64,000 bases of DNA from Arenibacter arenosicollis. Lineage in GTDB: Bacteria > Bacteroidota > Bacteroidia > Flavobacteriales > Flavobacteriaceae. The DNA lies in assembly GCF_014397245.1 (NCBI RefSeq), contig NZ_JACLHY010000007.1, forward strand, positions 1 to 64,000. The letters are read 5' to 3'. Below are positions 34,858 through 45,619 of the stretch, piece after piece (positions within the stretch are counted from its first letter, which is position 1; each line of letters starts with the position of its first letter). A model generated the notes under the pieces. That model was not told the origin of the DNA and made no database searches. It saw nothing but the letters and a program-made list of their open reading frames with translations. Position numbers and translations under genes: made by a program.

Positions 34858-35703
34858 ATGGATATAAAAATGCTTGATATTCAATATAAAACCATCCCTA
34901 TTTATGCCTGGTATGCCAGACCTAAAATAGAGAAAGGAGCAGTTATCCTGGTCCATGGATTTGGTGAACATTCCAGCCGATACCTGGAAGATGTTGTCCC
35001 TAGACTTTTGAAAGAAAATTTGGTCGTCTTTGGTTATGACAATATAGGACATGGAAAATCGGGTGGAAAACGGGGTCATTGCCTCACTTATTACGCATTG
35101 ATAGAGTTGTTGGATATTGTTTTCGCGAAGGCAAGATTACTAAACCCCAATAAACCCATTTTCCTTTACGGGCATAGTATGGGCGGGAATTTAGTGTTGA
35201 ACCATGCTTTAAGGATAAAATCGGATTTCACCGGAATTGTAGCTTCCAGCCCTTATCTCAAATTGGCCTTTCAACCTCCCAAGTGGAAAATGACCTTAGG
35301 AAAGGCAATGTTGCAAATTTTTCCTTCCATAACCATGTCATCTGGTTTAAATCCCCAGCACATTTCTAGAATAGCCCAGGAGGTAGAAAAATATATTGCG
35401 GACCCCTTGGTTCATGATAGAGTGAGCCCAATGTATTCCTTTCCAATAATGGAAGCAGGGGAATGGGCCATAAATAATGGTCATAAGCTAAAGATCCCAA
35501 CCCTTTTACTACATGGCACAGGAGACAAAATTATAGATTATCGTGGAACCCAAAGCTTTCACGAAAATTCCAACAAAACTGAACTTCAGTTAATTGAGGG
35601 CGGCTATCACGAATTACATAAAGATGTTGGCTGCAAAGGTACTTTGGATTTAATTGCTTCATGGTTAACAAACAGGATGAACCACTTCTACGGCCAGATA
35701 TAG
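34858..35703 (+). CDS. Alpha/beta hydrolase (monoacylglycerol lipase/lysophospholipase-like)
   Basis: A 281-residue serine hydrolase. The oxyanion region is VILVHGFGEHSSRY and the nucleophile elbow is GHSMGG with Ser107. Asp223 lies in LLLHGTGDKII and His251 in EGGYHELHKD, which completes the triad. It resembles the Hydrolase_4 (serine aminopeptidase S33-like, monoglyceride lipase) family. No signal peptide is present, so it acts in the cytoplasm, probably on lipid esters. It lies between pabB and tilS with gaps of 87 and 32 bases. Confidence 0.9.
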   Translation: MDIKMLDIQYKTIPIYAWYARPKIEKGAVILVHGFGEHSSRYLEDVVPRLLKENLVVFGYDNIGHGKSGGKRGHCLTYYALIELLDIVFAKARLLNPNKPIFLYGHSMGGNLVLNHALRIKSDFTGIVASSPYLKLAFQPPKWKMTLGKAMLQIFPSITMSSGLNPQHISRIAQEVEKYIADPLVHDRVSPMYSFPIMEAGEWAINNGHKLKIPTLLLHGTGDKIIDYRGTQSFHENSNKTELQLIEGGYHELHKDVGCKGTLDLIASWLTNRMNHFYGQI

Positions 35704-35735
35704 CTGCAATCATTTTTGTTACGTAAATTAGCGCT

Positions 35736-37040
35736 GTGCTAGAGAATTTTAGGAACCACATAGACCTGTACTTTCCCCATCTAAAAGACGGCAAGTTTCT
35801 ATTGGCCTGCAGTGGCGGAATAGACAGTGTGGTTCTGGCCCATTTGTGTTTTACTTCTAAAATGGATTTCACAATAGCACATTGCAACTTTAAATTACGT
35901 GGTGAGGAAAGTGATAAGGACGAAGAACATGTAAGAATTATGGCAGCGTCCTTCGCCAAGGATATTTTTGTAACTAGTTTTGATACCCATGGCTACATGG
36001 CCAGACATAAAACGAACTTGCAAATTGCAGCTAGGGAACTCCGCTATCAATGGTTTTCGGAAATAATGGAAGAAAACAATATAAAGACCTTGGTTACAGC
36101 ACACCACGCAGATGACAGTTTGGAAACCTTTCTTATCAACTTATCCAGGGGAACCGGTATCGAAGGTCTAACTGGCATACCGTCACACACAAATACCATC
36201 TCCAGGCCCTTGTTAAAATTTTCCAGAGCGGAAATTGTAGCCTATGCCGAAGAACACAATTTGAAGTGGAGAGAAGACACCAGTAATGAAAACACAAAAT
36301 ATCTAAGAAATAACATCCGCCATAATATAATTCCTAAACTAAAGGAACTAAACCCCAACTTTTTAAGCAATTTTTTAAAGACTCAGGAATATCTTGGACA
36401 GACACAAGAAATATCAGCCACCCATATCGCCCATTTAAGGCGTGAGTTGTTCACTAAAGCCGGCGAGGTAGAAAAGGTAAAAGTAGCCGCACTATTGGCT
36501 CTGCATCCTACCAAAGCCTATCTATTTCATTTCTTTAGGGATTTCGGTTTTACACAATGGGCAGACATTTACGATTTACTAGGTGCCAGTAGCGGAAAGG
36601 AATTACATTCAAATACACATCGATTGCTGAAAGATCGGGACTTTTTATTACTGAAACCAAAAGAACAAGAGGATACTAAGGTTATTACTATTGTAGAGGG
36701 ACAAGAGATTTTAGTAGAACCTATTTCCTTGAAATTTAGTACTATGGAATTTATGGGGGAGAGTTCCCCTAAAGCGCTTTACGTAGATAAAGAAAAGTTA
36801 AAGTACCCCCTAACTGTCCGTAAATGCGAAAAAGGGGATTATTTTTACCCACTTGGAATGTTAGGTAAGAAAAAGGTATCAAAATATTTCAAGGATGAGA
36901 AGATGGATATCTTTGCCAAGGAGAACCAATGGTTGTTGTGTTCTGGGCATGATATTGTTTGGGTCATTGGCAAACGTGCCGATGACCGTTTCAAAATTAC
37001 AGAAAGTACTAAAGAAATATTAAAGATTATTTTCGAATAA
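35736..37040 (+). CDS. tilS: tRNA(Ile)-lysidine synthase
   Basis: A 434-residue enzyme from a GTG start. The PP-loop SGGIDS (about 26-31, [15 protein letters not shown]) binds [37 protein letters not shown] and [22 protein letters not shown] are standard TilS motifs, and the C-terminal TilS domain ends [11 protein letters not shown]. It changes C34 of the AUA-reading tRNA-Ile to lysidine and is essential. The stop overlaps the dsbD start by one base (TAATG), so the two are coupled. Confidence 0.96.
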   Translation: MLENFRNHIDLYFPHLKDGKFLLACSGGIDSVVLAHLCFTSKMDFTIAHCNFKLRGEESDKDEEHVRIMAASFAKDIFVTSFDTHGYMARHKTNLQIAARELRYQWFSEIMEENNIKTLVTAHHADDSLETFLINLSRGTGIEGLTGIPSHTNTISRPLLKFSRAEIVAYAEEHNLKWREDTSNENTKYLRNNIRHNIIPKLKELNPNFLSNFLKTQEYLGQTQEISATHIAHLRRELFTKAGEVEKVKVAALLALHPTKAYLFHFFRDFGFTQWADIYDLLGASSGKELHSNTHRLLKDRDFLLLKPKEQEDTKVITIVEGQEILVEPISLKFSTMEFMGESSPKALYVDKEKLKYPLTVRKCEKGDYFYPLGMLGKKKVSKYFKDEKMDIFAKENQWLLCSGHDIVWVIGKRADDRFKITESTKEILKIIFE

Positions 37041-39022
37041 TGAAACATATATTAGGATTGTTTTTATTGGTGTTCGGTTTTTTCTTGGGGTTTTCCCAGT
37101 CGGATGATAATCCGGCAAGATGGACCTATGAAGCAGAAAAAATATCGGATACCGAATATAATCTGATTATTAAGGCCGATATTTATGAAGGCTGGCATAT
37201 ATATTCACAATTTACAGATGAAAATGGCTCCTTGCCAAGCGAGTTCTCTTTTGAAAAAGTTGGGGAGGACTATGAACTGGTGGGTGGTACAACAGAAAGC
37301 GAGACCCAAACCGAATACTCCGATATTTTTGAGGTAGATGAAACTTTCTTTAAGGACGAGGCTATATTTACCCAAAAAATAAAATTGTTAAATCCAGAGG
37401 TCACTCAGGTCGATGTTGGTTTGTTCTATCAAATCTGCAAAGAGGTATGTATCCCAAAGGATGAAATATTCCATATCTCCCTGACGGGCGAAGAAGTAAT
37501 TGTTGCGGACCAGACAGTAGACCAGCGTAGTCTGGACATGAGCAGTGCTTTAATGCTGGACCTAAAGAACAAGGAATTGCTGGTTAACGGGGATGACAAT
37601 GCCGTAAATGAAAAGTCAGGGCTTTGGACCATATTTGTTTTGGGCTTTTTAGGCGGGTTAATTGCGCTTTTAACGCCTTGCGTTTTTCCGATGATACCTT
37701 TAACGGTTTCCTTTTTCACCAAGCAGGGAGGAAATAGATCCAAGGGGATAGCCAATGCTCTTTTGTATGGTTTTTTTATAGTACTTATCTACTTTTTATT
37801 GAGTTTGCCCTTCCATCTGTTCGATTCTGTAGATTCACAAATATTGAACACCATTGCGACCAATGTTTGGCTGAACCTATTTTTCTTTCTCATTTTCATA
37901 TTTTTTGCTTTCTCGTTTTTTGGATATTATGAATTAACCCTTCCAAGTTCATGGGCCAATAAGATGGATTCGGCCTCCACCAAGGTGGGAGGTGCTTTTG
38001 GCATCTTTTTTATGGCAGTTACCTTGGCCATAGTGTCCTTCTCTTGTACCGGTCCTATTTTAGGAGGATTATTGGGAAGCACTGCCTTGGCAGACGGAGA
38101 TGTGGCTACCAACCTTTCCATGGGGATGGTCGGTTTTGGAGTTGCCCTGGCCTTGCCCTTTGGCCTATTTGCATTGTTCCCTACTTGGCTTAATTCCTTG
38201 CCAAAATCTGGAGGATGGATGACAACGGTAAAGGTTACCCTTGGGTTCTTGGAACTGGTGTTGGCTTTTAAATTTCTATCCAATGCCGATTTAGTAGGCA
38301 ATTGGGGATTTTTTAAACGGGAAATTTTCCTAGGGATATGGATATTATTATTCGTATTGCTTTCCCTTTACTTATTCGGAATATTTAGATTTCCTCATGA
38401 CGGTCCCAAACAACGCTTGTCGATTGGCAGGAAGCTTACCGCAATCCTTAGTACCGCTTTTGCCGTCTATCTGATATTGGGCCTAGCGAAAATTACCGAT
38501 TTAAAACTGTTGAGCGGTTTTCCACCACCTCATTTCTACAGTGTTTTTGAAACAGAGAGCGATTGTCCCTTGGGAATAGATTGTTTTAAGGATTTTGACA
38601 AGGGCCTTGCTTATGCACAAAAAGTAAACAAACCGGTCCTGCTGGATTTTACGGGCTGGGCCTGTGTAAATTGTAGAAAAATGGAGGAAACGGTATGGAG
38701 CGAGCCGGATATCTATCCCATACTTAAAGACGAATATGTTTTAATATCGCTGTATATAGATGACAGAAAGGAATTGCCCGAAGAGGAACAATTCCATTTT
38801 AAATACGAGTCTGGACGCGTAAAGAAAATAAATACCGTTGGTGAAAAATGGGGTACTTTCCAAACTTTAAATTTCAACGCAGCTTCACAACCTTATTATG
38901 TCCTTCTTTCCCCTGATTTGGAAATTTTGAACACTGCCGTCCAATATACAGATCGGGACACCTATAAGGAGTGGTTAAGACAAGGAGTAAGTAATTTCAA
39001 GGAACTGGGGCAGCTTAAATAA
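37040..39022 (+). CDS. dsbD: Thiol:disulfide interchange protein DsbD
   Basis: A 660-residue three-domain protein. A signal peptide is followed by an N-terminal immunoglobulin-like domain with redox cysteines in [10 protein letters not shown] (about 132-141). The transmembrane domain (about 190-480) has [16 protein letters not shown] and [12 protein letters not shown] cysteines. A C-terminal thioredoxin domain (about 520-655) has [14 protein letters not shown]. It carries electrons from cytoplasmic thioredoxin to the periplasm for disulfide reduction and cytochrome maturation. The architecture is complete. Confidence 0.94.
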   Translation: MKHILGLFLLVFGFFLGFSQSDDNPARWTYEAEKISDTEYNLIIKADIYEGWHIYSQFTDENGSLPSEFSFEKVGEDYELVGGTTESETQTEYSDIFEVDETFFKDEAIFTQKIKLLNPEVTQVDVGLFYQICKEVCIPKDEIFHISLTGEEVIVADQTVDQRSLDMSSALMLDLKNKELLVNGDDNAVNEKSGLWTIFVLGFLGGLIALLTPCVFPMIPLTVSFFTKQGGNRSKGIANALLYGFFIVLIYFLLSLPFHLFDSVDSQILNTIATNVWLNLFFFLIFIFFAFSFFGYYELTLPSSWANKMDSASTKVGGAFGIFFMAVTLAIVSFSCTGPILGGLLGSTALADGDVATNLSMGMVGFGVALALPFGLFALFPTWLNSLPKSGGWMTTVKVTLGFLELVLAFKFLSNADLVGNWGFFKREIFLGIWILLFVLLSLYLFGIFRFPHDGPKQRLSIGRKLTAILSTAFAVYLILGLAKITDLKLLSGFPPPHFYSVFETESDCPLGIDCFKDFDKGLAYAQKVNKPVLLDFTGWACVNCRKMEETVWSEPDIYPILKDEYVLISLYIDDRKELPEEEQFHFKYESGRVKKINTVGEKWGTFQTLNFNAASQPYYVLLSPDLEILNTAVQYTDRDTYKEWLRQGVSNFKELGQLK

Positions 39023-39059
39023 GACCCACATAAAAGTGTTCTTGGTGATTTAACGCTTA

Positions 39060-39080
39060 AACCTTGTCACTGACAAGGTT
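39060..39080. promoter_or_regulatory. 21-bp perfect palindrome upstream of the CocE/NonD hydrolase
   Basis: aaccttgtca and tgacaaggtt flank a single central c. It lies 58 bases before the ATG at 39139, with no T-run, which favours an operator over a terminator. Confidence 0.45.
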
Positions 39081-39138
39081 ATTAATCGTGAAATGGGCAT
39101 AAAATTCTACGAATTCAATTAAAACAAATTCAACCTTC

Positions 39139-41019
39139 ATGAGAAAGATTATATTTATTTTATCAGCTATTATCCTGGTATCATGTGGAAGAATAGGAAT
39201 ACAACCTTCCACAAATAAAACCAATACCCGAGTTGTTGATACGTATAATCCCTCCGATTTTTACAACAAAAAAGAAATCACCATTCCTATGCGGGATGGA
39301 ATAAAATTGCATACCACCATTTATTCACCCAAGGACACTTCCAAGAAGTATCCCATTATTATGTCCAGGACGCCATACAGTTGCAGGCCCTACGGTTCCA
39401 ATGAATATAAAGCCCTGATATCGCCCAATAGAAAAATGATGAAAGAAGGGAATATCGTGGTCTATCAGGATGTAAGGGGTAGATGGAACAGTGAAGGTGT
39501 TTACGACAACATGAGGGCTTATATTCCCAATAAAAAAGAAGGGGAAGTAGATGAGGCATCGGATACCTATGACACCATAGAATGGTTGATCAATAATGTT
39601 CAAAACCACAATGGCAATGTAGGTGTTTGGGGAATTTCCTATCCCGGATTTTATTCTACCTATTCTCTGCTAGATGCCCATCCTGCATTAAAGGCGGTTT
39701 CACCTCAAGCTCCGATCGGGGATTTCTTTTTCGACGATTTTCATCATAACGGGGCGTATTTACTTAGTTATTGGAGGGCTACAGCGGTATTTGGTTATAT
39801 GAAAGACCAACCAACCACCGAAGAATGGTATTCTTTCCCGGAATTAGGGACGGAAGACCAATATCAGTTTTTTTTGGATGCCGGCCCACTATCCAATTTG
39901 GATAAGTATTATAAGGAAGATAATGTCTTTTGGCAACAATTAAAAGAGCACCCAAATTATGATGACTTTTGGCAAAAGCGAGGAATAATCCAGCATCTGG
40001 AAAATATTAAACCAGCAGTGATGACAGTAGGAGGGTGGTTTGATGCCGAAGATCTATACGGACCATTAAACACCTACGGGCATATAGAAAAAAACAGTTC
40101 CAATTATAATACAATCGTAATGGGACCTTGGAGCCACGGGGACTGGTCCAAAGAAACAAAACGTCAGGCCATTGGCAATGTTTATTTTGGGGATGATATA
40201 TCCAAATTCTATCAGGAGAATATTGAAACCAAATTTTTTAATCACTTTCTTAAAGGAGAGGGAGGGACCACTGGTTTACCCGAAGCCTATGTTTTTGATA
40301 CCGGTGCCAAAGAATGGAAAACATTTGATAGCTGGCCTCCCAAAAACACCACCAAGGAAACCTATTCCCTACAGCGCAACCAAAGACTTGGACAAATTGC
40401 AACCAGGGAATATTCATTTCAGGAATTTGTTAGTGACCCTAAAAAACCGGTACCCTATACCGAGGACATAAAAATGGTGTTTACCCCACGTAAGTTCATG
40501 ACAGATGATCAGCGTTTTGCCGCACGCAGACCCGATGTTTTGGTTTTTGAGACCGAACCTTTGGAAGAACCCCTTACCCTCGCCGGTGATATTTTGGCAA
40601 AACTAAGTGTTTCCACCTCAGGTACTGATGCTGATTGGATCGTAAAAGTAATAGACGTATACCCTGCCAATCATGAGAACTATGAAGAAACCCAGTCGTA
40701 TTTAAAAATGGGAAATTATCATCAAATGGTGCGCAGCGAGACCATGCGAGGCAGATACAGAAACAATTTTTCAAAACCTGAACCTTTTGTGCCAGGGGAG
40801 GTGACGCAGGTAAATGTTCAGCTTCAGGATGTTTTCCATACTTTTAAAAAGGGACATAAACTACAGGTACAGGTGCAAAGTACCATGTTTCCTTATATAG
40901 ATATTAATCCACAGACCTATGTAGATAACATTTTTGAAGCAAAACCTGAGGATTTTCAAAAGCAAACACATCGTGTTTACAACACTTCTTTAATAGAATT
41001 TACCCTGTTAAAGCCCTAA
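39139..41019 (+). CDS. CocE/NonD-family hydrolase, lipoprotein (S15-type)
   Basis: A 626-residue exported serine hydrolase with lipobox LVSC (Cys16). The N-terminal domain has ITIPMRDGIKLHTTIYSPKD and YQDVRGRWNSEGVY, and the nucleophile Ser167 lies in WGISYPGFYS. VGGWFDAEDLYGP and MGPWSHGDW follow, then the C-terminal jelly-roll (LAGDILAKLSVSTSGTDADWIVKVIDVYP). The family covers acylases acting on cocaine, glutaryl-7-ACA and amino-acid esters, and X-Pro dipeptidyl peptidases. Here a peptidase or amino-acid ester hydrolase in the periplasm or at the surface is likely. A penicillin acylase gene follows. Confidence 0.92.
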   Translation: MRKIIFILSAIILVSCGRIGIQPSTNKTNTRVVDTYNPSDFYNKKEITIPMRDGIKLHTTIYSPKDTSKKYPIIMSRTPYSCRPYGSNEYKALISPNRKMMKEGNIVVYQDVRGRWNSEGVYDNMRAYIPNKKEGEVDEASDTYDTIEWLINNVQNHNGNVGVWGISYPGFYSTYSLLDAHPALKAVSPQAPIGDFFFDDFHHNGAYLLSYWRATAVFGYMKDQPTTEEWYSFPELGTEDQYQFFLDAGPLSNLDKYYKEDNVFWQQLKEHPNYDDFWQKRGIIQHLENIKPAVMTVGGWFDAEDLYGPLNTYGHIEKNSSNYNTIVMGPWSHGDWSKETKRQAIGNVYFGDDISKFYQENIETKFFNHFLKGEGGTTGLPEAYVFDTGAKEWKTFDSWPPKNTTKETYSLQRNQRLGQIATREYSFQEFVSDPKKPVPYTEDIKMVFTPRKFMTDDQRFAARRPDVLVFETEPLEEPLTLAGDILAKLSVSTSGTDADWIVKVIDVYPANHENYEETQSYLKMGNYHQMVRSETMRGRYRNNFSKPEPFVPGEVTQVNVQLQDVFHTFKKGHKLQVQVQSTMFPYIDINPQTYVDNIFEAKPEDFQKQTHRVYNTSLIEFTLLKP

Positions 41020-41051
41020 GATTCTGAAAGAATAATCTGATAAAAAAAATT

Positions 41052-41078
41052 AAAGTACCTCTAGGGGTACTTTTTTTA
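41052..41078 (+). terminator. Terminator after the CocE/NonD gene
   Basis: aaagtacc and ggtacttt pair around a 6-base loop with a run of seven or more T, a classical intrinsic terminator. Confidence 0.85.
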
Positions 41079-41118
41079 TACCCTAAATTAATATACCTTT
41101 AATTAGGTAAACACATAT

Positions 41119-43518
41119 ATGAAAGTATTTAGAAAGTTACTTTGGATAATCTTGGGAATCGTGGTTGTCCTGGCCCTTAGCAGTGCTGTATATATCTACA
41201 CACATAGTCCTGAATATACCGGAACCAAGACAATGGATAAGCTGAACAACAAGGTGCAAGTTTATTTTGATACCTATGGTATACCGCATATTTATGCAAA
41301 CTCTGAAGAAGATGCCATTAGAAGTCTGGGGTATGTACATGCACAGGACAGATTATGGCAAATGGAATTGTTGCGTAGGATCGGCAAAGGTGGACTTTCG
41401 GAAATTTTTGGTGAGGACATGCTAAAGACTGATAAATTCTTTTTGTCCTTAGGTATAGATGATGCCTCCTCAAAGACTGTGGAAATGATTTCCAAAAATA
41501 GCCCCGTGGTTCGGTTATCACAAGCTTATTTGGATGGAATAAATCAATATATAAAGGAAGGTCCTACACCCATTGAATTTCATCTTACGGGTTTGGAAAA
41601 AACACCATTTACACTGAAGGATATCTATAATACCATTGGTTATATGGCTTTTGATTTTGCCATGGCCCATAAGACCGATCCTTTGCTTACCAACATCAAG
41701 AACAAATTAGGACCTGACTATTTAACTGATTTGGGGTTAAACACAGATCCCAATTCAACATTGATAAAAAATTATAAACCTACCCTTCGCGATTCTATTA
41801 AAAATGAGGTTGCCGGCCTCGTTTCCGAGGTGCTTGAGGATTTTCCTGTCCCGCTATTCGAAGGGAGCAATTCCTGGGTCATAGCCCCTAATAAGACCAA
41901 GAATGGCAAAGTTATATTGGCCAACGATCCCCATATTGGTTTTGCACAACCTTCCGTTTGGTATGAAGCACATGTAAATGCCCCTACCTACGAAAAGTAT
42001 GGCTATCATTTGGCCGGAGTCCCATTTCCCATTTTGGGCCATGATAGGAAGTTGGCATATGGGATTACTATGTTTGAAAACGATGATATAGACTTTTACT
42101 ATGTGGAAGAAAATGAGGATGACACCAACTCCTATAAAACACCCTCTGGATGGAAAAAATATGAAGTTATTTCCAAAACTATAAAAGTAAAAGGGAAGAA
42201 GAATGTCATGTTCACCTATAAAAAATCAGATCACGGTCCAATTCTAAATGGAATTGCCGATCAGGTATCGGATACACGCCCAATAGCCATGTCCTGGATC
42301 TATACAAAAGTGGAAAACAAAATCTTGGATGCGCTTTATGGCATGTCGCACGCCCAAAATTTATCAGAATTCCGTGAATCACTTCCCAATGTACACGCGC
42401 CGGGTTTAAACTTGATGTATGGCGATGCAATGGGCAATGTAGCATGGTTTGCTACGGCAAAATTATACGAAATGCCGGATAGCACCAATACCAAGTTTAT
42501 TTTGGAAGGAAGTACAGGAAAAGATGAACCCATACGATATTTGGATTTTTCTGAAAACCCCATGGCCATTAATCCGTCTTGGAATTATGTGTATTCCGCC
42601 AACAATCAGCCGGACTCCATAAACGGCAAATTATACCCTGGTTATTATTTGCCCGAGGATAGGGCGAAGCGAATTGTATCTCTTTTAGAGCCTAAAGATG
42701 ACTGGGACAGGGAGGCCGTACAGGAGATGATGTTGGATGATACCTCTATGGTAAATACCGAAGTGGTTACCAATTTATCCAAAAGCATGGAAGTGGAGCA
42801 ATTGAACGATAAACAGATCGCTATCCTAGACAAATTAAACTTATGGGACGGCAGTAGTCAATTGCAACAAGTAGAACCCGGTATTTACAATCGCTGGATA
42901 TATTTTATATTGAAGAATACTTTCGCGGATGAACTGGGAACAGAGATGTTTGGGCAAATGTTGGACACCCACTTCCACAAACGCCTAATAGCACATATGG
43001 CCGAAAAGGAAACCTCAGTATGGTGGGACGATGTAACCACCACGGACAGTGTAGAAACAAAAAAAGAAAGGGTAAACCTTTCCTTTAGACAAGCCTACCA
43101 GTCTCTGGAAGAGGAATTTGGAAAAAACCCCAACAAATGGACATGGAATAAGCTGCACACCTTGGAACACGGACATCCCATAGGGCAGATCAAAGCCCTT
43201 AGGTCTCTCTTTAATGTTGGCCCTTTTCCCGTTTCCGGAACAAGGGAGGTCATCAACAATATGTACTTTAAATATGACGATACAGGTTTTTACCCTGTTA
43301 CTTCGGGTCCGTCCACAAGGAGGGTGATCGACTTTTCGGATATTGAAAATAGTACCAGTATCCTTCCTACGGGGCAATCAGGGAATCCTTTCAGTGAACA
43401 TTATGACGATCAGGCCGAAATGTTTAATCAGGGGAAATTTCGAAAAATGATGATGAACAAAGAGGAGATTATAAAAACCCAGAAATCACTACTGATCTTT
43501 GAACCGACTAAAAAATAA
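41119..43518 (+). CDS. Penicillin acylase-family N-terminal nucleophile amidase
   Basis: A 799-residue exported Ntn-hydrolase with an N-terminal membrane segment (KLLWIILGIVVVLALSSAVYIY). The alpha-chain part has VYFDTYGIPHIYANSEEDAI and GYVHAQDRLWQMELLRRIGKG. The autocleavage site is FEGSNSWVIAP, where Ser250 becomes the N-terminal nucleophile of the beta chain, followed by ANDPHIGFAQPSVWYE. The substrates of these acylases include N-acyl amides such as homoserine lactones and acyl peptides. Quorum quenching is possible but not shown. Length and motifs are intact. Confidence 0.93.
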   Translation: MKVFRKLLWIILGIVVVLALSSAVYIYTHSPEYTGTKTMDKLNNKVQVYFDTYGIPHIYANSEEDAIRSLGYVHAQDRLWQMELLRRIGKGGLSEIFGEDMLKTDKFFLSLGIDDASSKTVEMISKNSPVVRLSQAYLDGINQYIKEGPTPIEFHLTGLEKTPFTLKDIYNTIGYMAFDFAMAHKTDPLLTNIKNKLGPDYLTDLGLNTDPNSTLIKNYKPTLRDSIKNEVAGLVSEVLEDFPVPLFEGSNSWVIAPNKTKNGKVILANDPHIGFAQPSVWYEAHVNAPTYEKYGYHLAGVPFPILGHDRKLAYGITMFENDDIDFYYVEENEDDTNSYKTPSGWKKYEVISKTIKVKGKKNVMFTYKKSDHGPILNGIADQVSDTRPIAMSWIYTKVENKILDALYGMSHAQNLSEFRESLPNVHAPGLNLMYGDAMGNVAWFATAKLYEMPDSTNTKFILEGSTGKDEPIRYLDFSENPMAINPSWNYVYSANNQPDSINGKLYPGYYLPEDRAKRIVSLLEPKDDWDREAVQEMMLDDTSMVNTEVVTNLSKSMEVEQLNDKQIAILDKLNLWDGSSQLQQVEPGIYNRWIYFILKNTFADELGTEMFGQMLDTHFHKRLIAHMAEKETSVWWDDVTTTDSVETKKERVNLSFRQAYQSLEEEFGKNPNKWTWNKLHTLEHGHPIGQIKALRSLFNVGPFPVSGTREVINNMYFKYDDTGFYPVTSGPSTRRVIDFSDIENSTSILPTGQSGNPFSEHYDDQAEMFNQGKFRKMMMNKEEIIKTQKSLLIFEPTKK

Positions 43519-43898
43519 TTATCCCAGAATTGCCATTGTGCATTAGCCAATACTTGGTAGTAAGTCAAGGCAGTCTAGTTAATAGAATTGAGTAGTTAGA
43601 AGTATTTGGAGCCAAAAAAAGAATAGGAGCTCCTACAACCGATTTTGTGTGACTTGTCAATCGCCAGTAAATGAGGCTCATTTCGAAGTGACTTACACCT
43701 GTCCGTTCAAGTGCATACCGATTACTTTCTGGAGAGAACTAGTTTCTGTCATAAAATTGAAGGTCCAATGTCGAAGGTTAAATTTTTTGACTCATACCAG
43801 GTTCCAATGGCATTAAGCACATAATTCCTTAAAATTTAGCACATTGGCTGCACCAAAAATTTATTTTATTTACTTACATTTAGATAAATAATAGGTAA
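43519..43898. other. Intergenic region before yifB
   Basis: 380 bases without a credible gene, hairpin or exact promoter. A near-consensus TACATTTA lies about 25 bases before the yifB start. Otherwise nothing recognisable. Confidence 0.5.
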
Positions 43899-45434
43899 AT
43901 GCTTACAAAAGTTTATGGTAGTGCGGTTTTTGGAGTGGAAGCAACGACGATCACCGTTGAAGTGAATATCGACAAAGGCATCGGTTACCATCTAGTAGGT
44001 TTACCAGACAATGCCATCAAAGAGAGCAATTATCGTATTGCAGCAGCATTGCAAAACAATGGCTACAAAATACCTGGAAAAAAAATAACCATAAATATGG
44101 CCCCTGCCGATCTTCGCAAAGAAGGTTCGGCCTACGATCTAACCTTGGCCATTGGTATTTTGGCCGCTTCCAATCAGATAAAATCCGAGTCCATTGAGAA
44201 ATACATCATCATGGGAGAACTTTCCCTGGATGGCAGTATGCAACCCATAAAGGGAGCCTTGCCCATAGCTATAAAAGCTCGAGAAGAAGGCTTTAAGGGA
44301 TTTATCTTGCCCAATGACAATGCCCGAGAGGCCGCAATAGTAGATGATTTGGAAGTTTATGGCATTGACAACATTAAACAGGTAATCGATTTTTTTGACA
44401 AGGATACGCCCTTGGAGCAAACGATAATAGACACCAAAAAAGAATTTTATAAAACCCTGGATTTCCCTGAATTCGATTTTTCCGACGTCAAAGGCCAGGA
44501 AAGCATAAAACGGTGTATGGAAATAGCTGCTGCCGGCGGACATAATATTATCTTGATCGGTCCACCAGGAGCGGGGAAGACCATGTTGGCCAAACGCCTG
44601 CCCTCCATTTTGCCGCCCATGACCTTGCATGAGGCCTTGGAAACTACCAAAATTCACAGCGTGGTAGGAAAAATCAAGAATATGGGCCTTATGAACCAAA
44701 GACCGTTTCGTAGTCCGCATCATACTATTTCGGATGTCGCCCTTGTCGGCGGCGGGGCTTATCCCCAACCAGGGGAAATATCGCTGAGCCATAATGGAGT
44801 TTTATTTTTGGATGAATTGCCAGAGTTTAAAAGGGGTGTACTTGAAGTCATGAGACAACCCTTGGAGGATCGGGAAGTTACCATTTCCAGAGCGCGATTT
44901 ACCGTAACCTATCCCAGCAGTTTTATGTTGGTAGCAAGTATGAATCCAAGTCCTGGGGGATATTTTAACGACCCTGATGCCCCAGTTACCTCCTCACCGG
45001 CAGAGATGCAGCGGTATTTAAGCAAGATTTCCGGGCCCTTATTGGATCGTATCGATATCCATATAGAAGTAACCCCGGTACCTTTTGAAAAACTGTCCGA
45101 GGAACGCAAAGGGGAGAGTAGTGTGGAAATTAGAAAGCGCGTTACTGCCGCAAGGGAAATACAGACCCAGCGTTTTGAGGAAATGGAAAACGTTCATTAC
45201 AATGCACAGATGAATACCAAGCACATACGTAAATATTGTAAGATGGACGACCCTTCCAAAGAACTGTTGAAAAATGCCATGGAGCGATTAAATCTTTCTG
45301 CCCGTGCCTACGACAGGATTCTGAAAGTGGCAAGAACAATCGCCGATCTGGAAAATGCCACGGATGTCAGTGGAAATCATATTGGCGAAGCCATTCAATA
45401 CCGTAGCCTAGACCGTGAAGGCTGGTTGGGGTAG
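43899..45434 (+). CDS. yifB: YifB/ComM-family Mg-chelatase-like AAA+ ATPase
   Basis: A 511-residue ATPase with three parts. A ChlI-N (Lon-protease-like) domain covers about 1-165 (VEVNIDKGIGYHLVGLPDNAIKES; INMAPADLRKEGSAYDL). An AAA+ core has Walker A GPPGAGKTMLAKRLP (about 221-235), Walker B LFLDELPEF and RPFRSPHHTISDVALVGGG. A C-terminal helical Mg_chelatase_C domain has LNLSARAYDRILKVARTIADL. ComM of this family is a hexameric helicase for branch migration during natural transformation. Competence in this organism is inference only. REP-like hairpins directly follow the stop. Confidence 0.94.
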   Translation: MLTKVYGSAVFGVEATTITVEVNIDKGIGYHLVGLPDNAIKESNYRIAAALQNNGYKIPGKKITINMAPADLRKEGSAYDLTLAIGILAASNQIKSESIEKYIIMGELSLDGSMQPIKGALPIAIKAREEGFKGFILPNDNAREAAIVDDLEVYGIDNIKQVIDFFDKDTPLEQTIIDTKKEFYKTLDFPEFDFSDVKGQESIKRCMEIAAAGGHNIILIGPPGAGKTMLAKRLPSILPPMTLHEALETTKIHSVVGKIKNMGLMNQRPFRSPHHTISDVALVGGGAYPQPGEISLSHNGVLFLDELPEFKRGVLEVMRQPLEDREVTISRARFTVTYPSSFMLVASMNPSPGGYFNDPDAPVTSSPAEMQRYLSKISGPLLDRIDIHIEVTPVPFEKLSEERKGESSVEIRKRVTAAREIQTQRFEEMENVHYNAQMNTKHIRKYCKMDDPSKELLKNAMERLNLSARAYDRILKVARTIADLENATDVSGNHIGEAIQYRSLDREGWLG

Positions 45435-45436
45435 GT

Positions 45437-45516
45437 CACGAGCCTGCCTCGCCGTCAGGCAGGCTCGTGCCCTAAACATAAAGAACAACTGGGGTGCGCC
45501 TGCCTGGCGAGGCAGG
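45437..45516. repeat. Two REP-like GC-rich palindromic units
   Basis: Unit 1 (45437-45469) has perfect 13-bp arms cacgagcctgcct/aggcaggctcgtg with a 7-base loop. Unit 2 (45499-45516) has 7-bp arms cctgcct/aggcagg with loop ggcg. Both are followed by tcgtgccc, so they are related copies in direct order. They are far richer in G+C than the surroundings. Such cctgcct-based repeats recur in flavobacterial genomes and may stabilise mRNA ends, end transcription or mark a REP family. Confidence 0.75.
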
Positions 45517-45619
45517 ATCGTGCCCATAGCACAAAACCATTCCCTTGTAAAGTTTTCAAGGTCCAATAGATTTGTTTATTCATTATATTTAATGGTTATA
45601 TATCCTTAAATAAGTTTGT

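Noticed and set aside
45437-45516. CRISPR-like repeats
   Set aside because: Only two units of different length with palindromic cores, no regular spacers and no cas genes.
45415-45609. 64-codon frame spanning the REP-like units
   Set aside because: It overlaps the yifB end and is made of palindrome sequence. No protein character.
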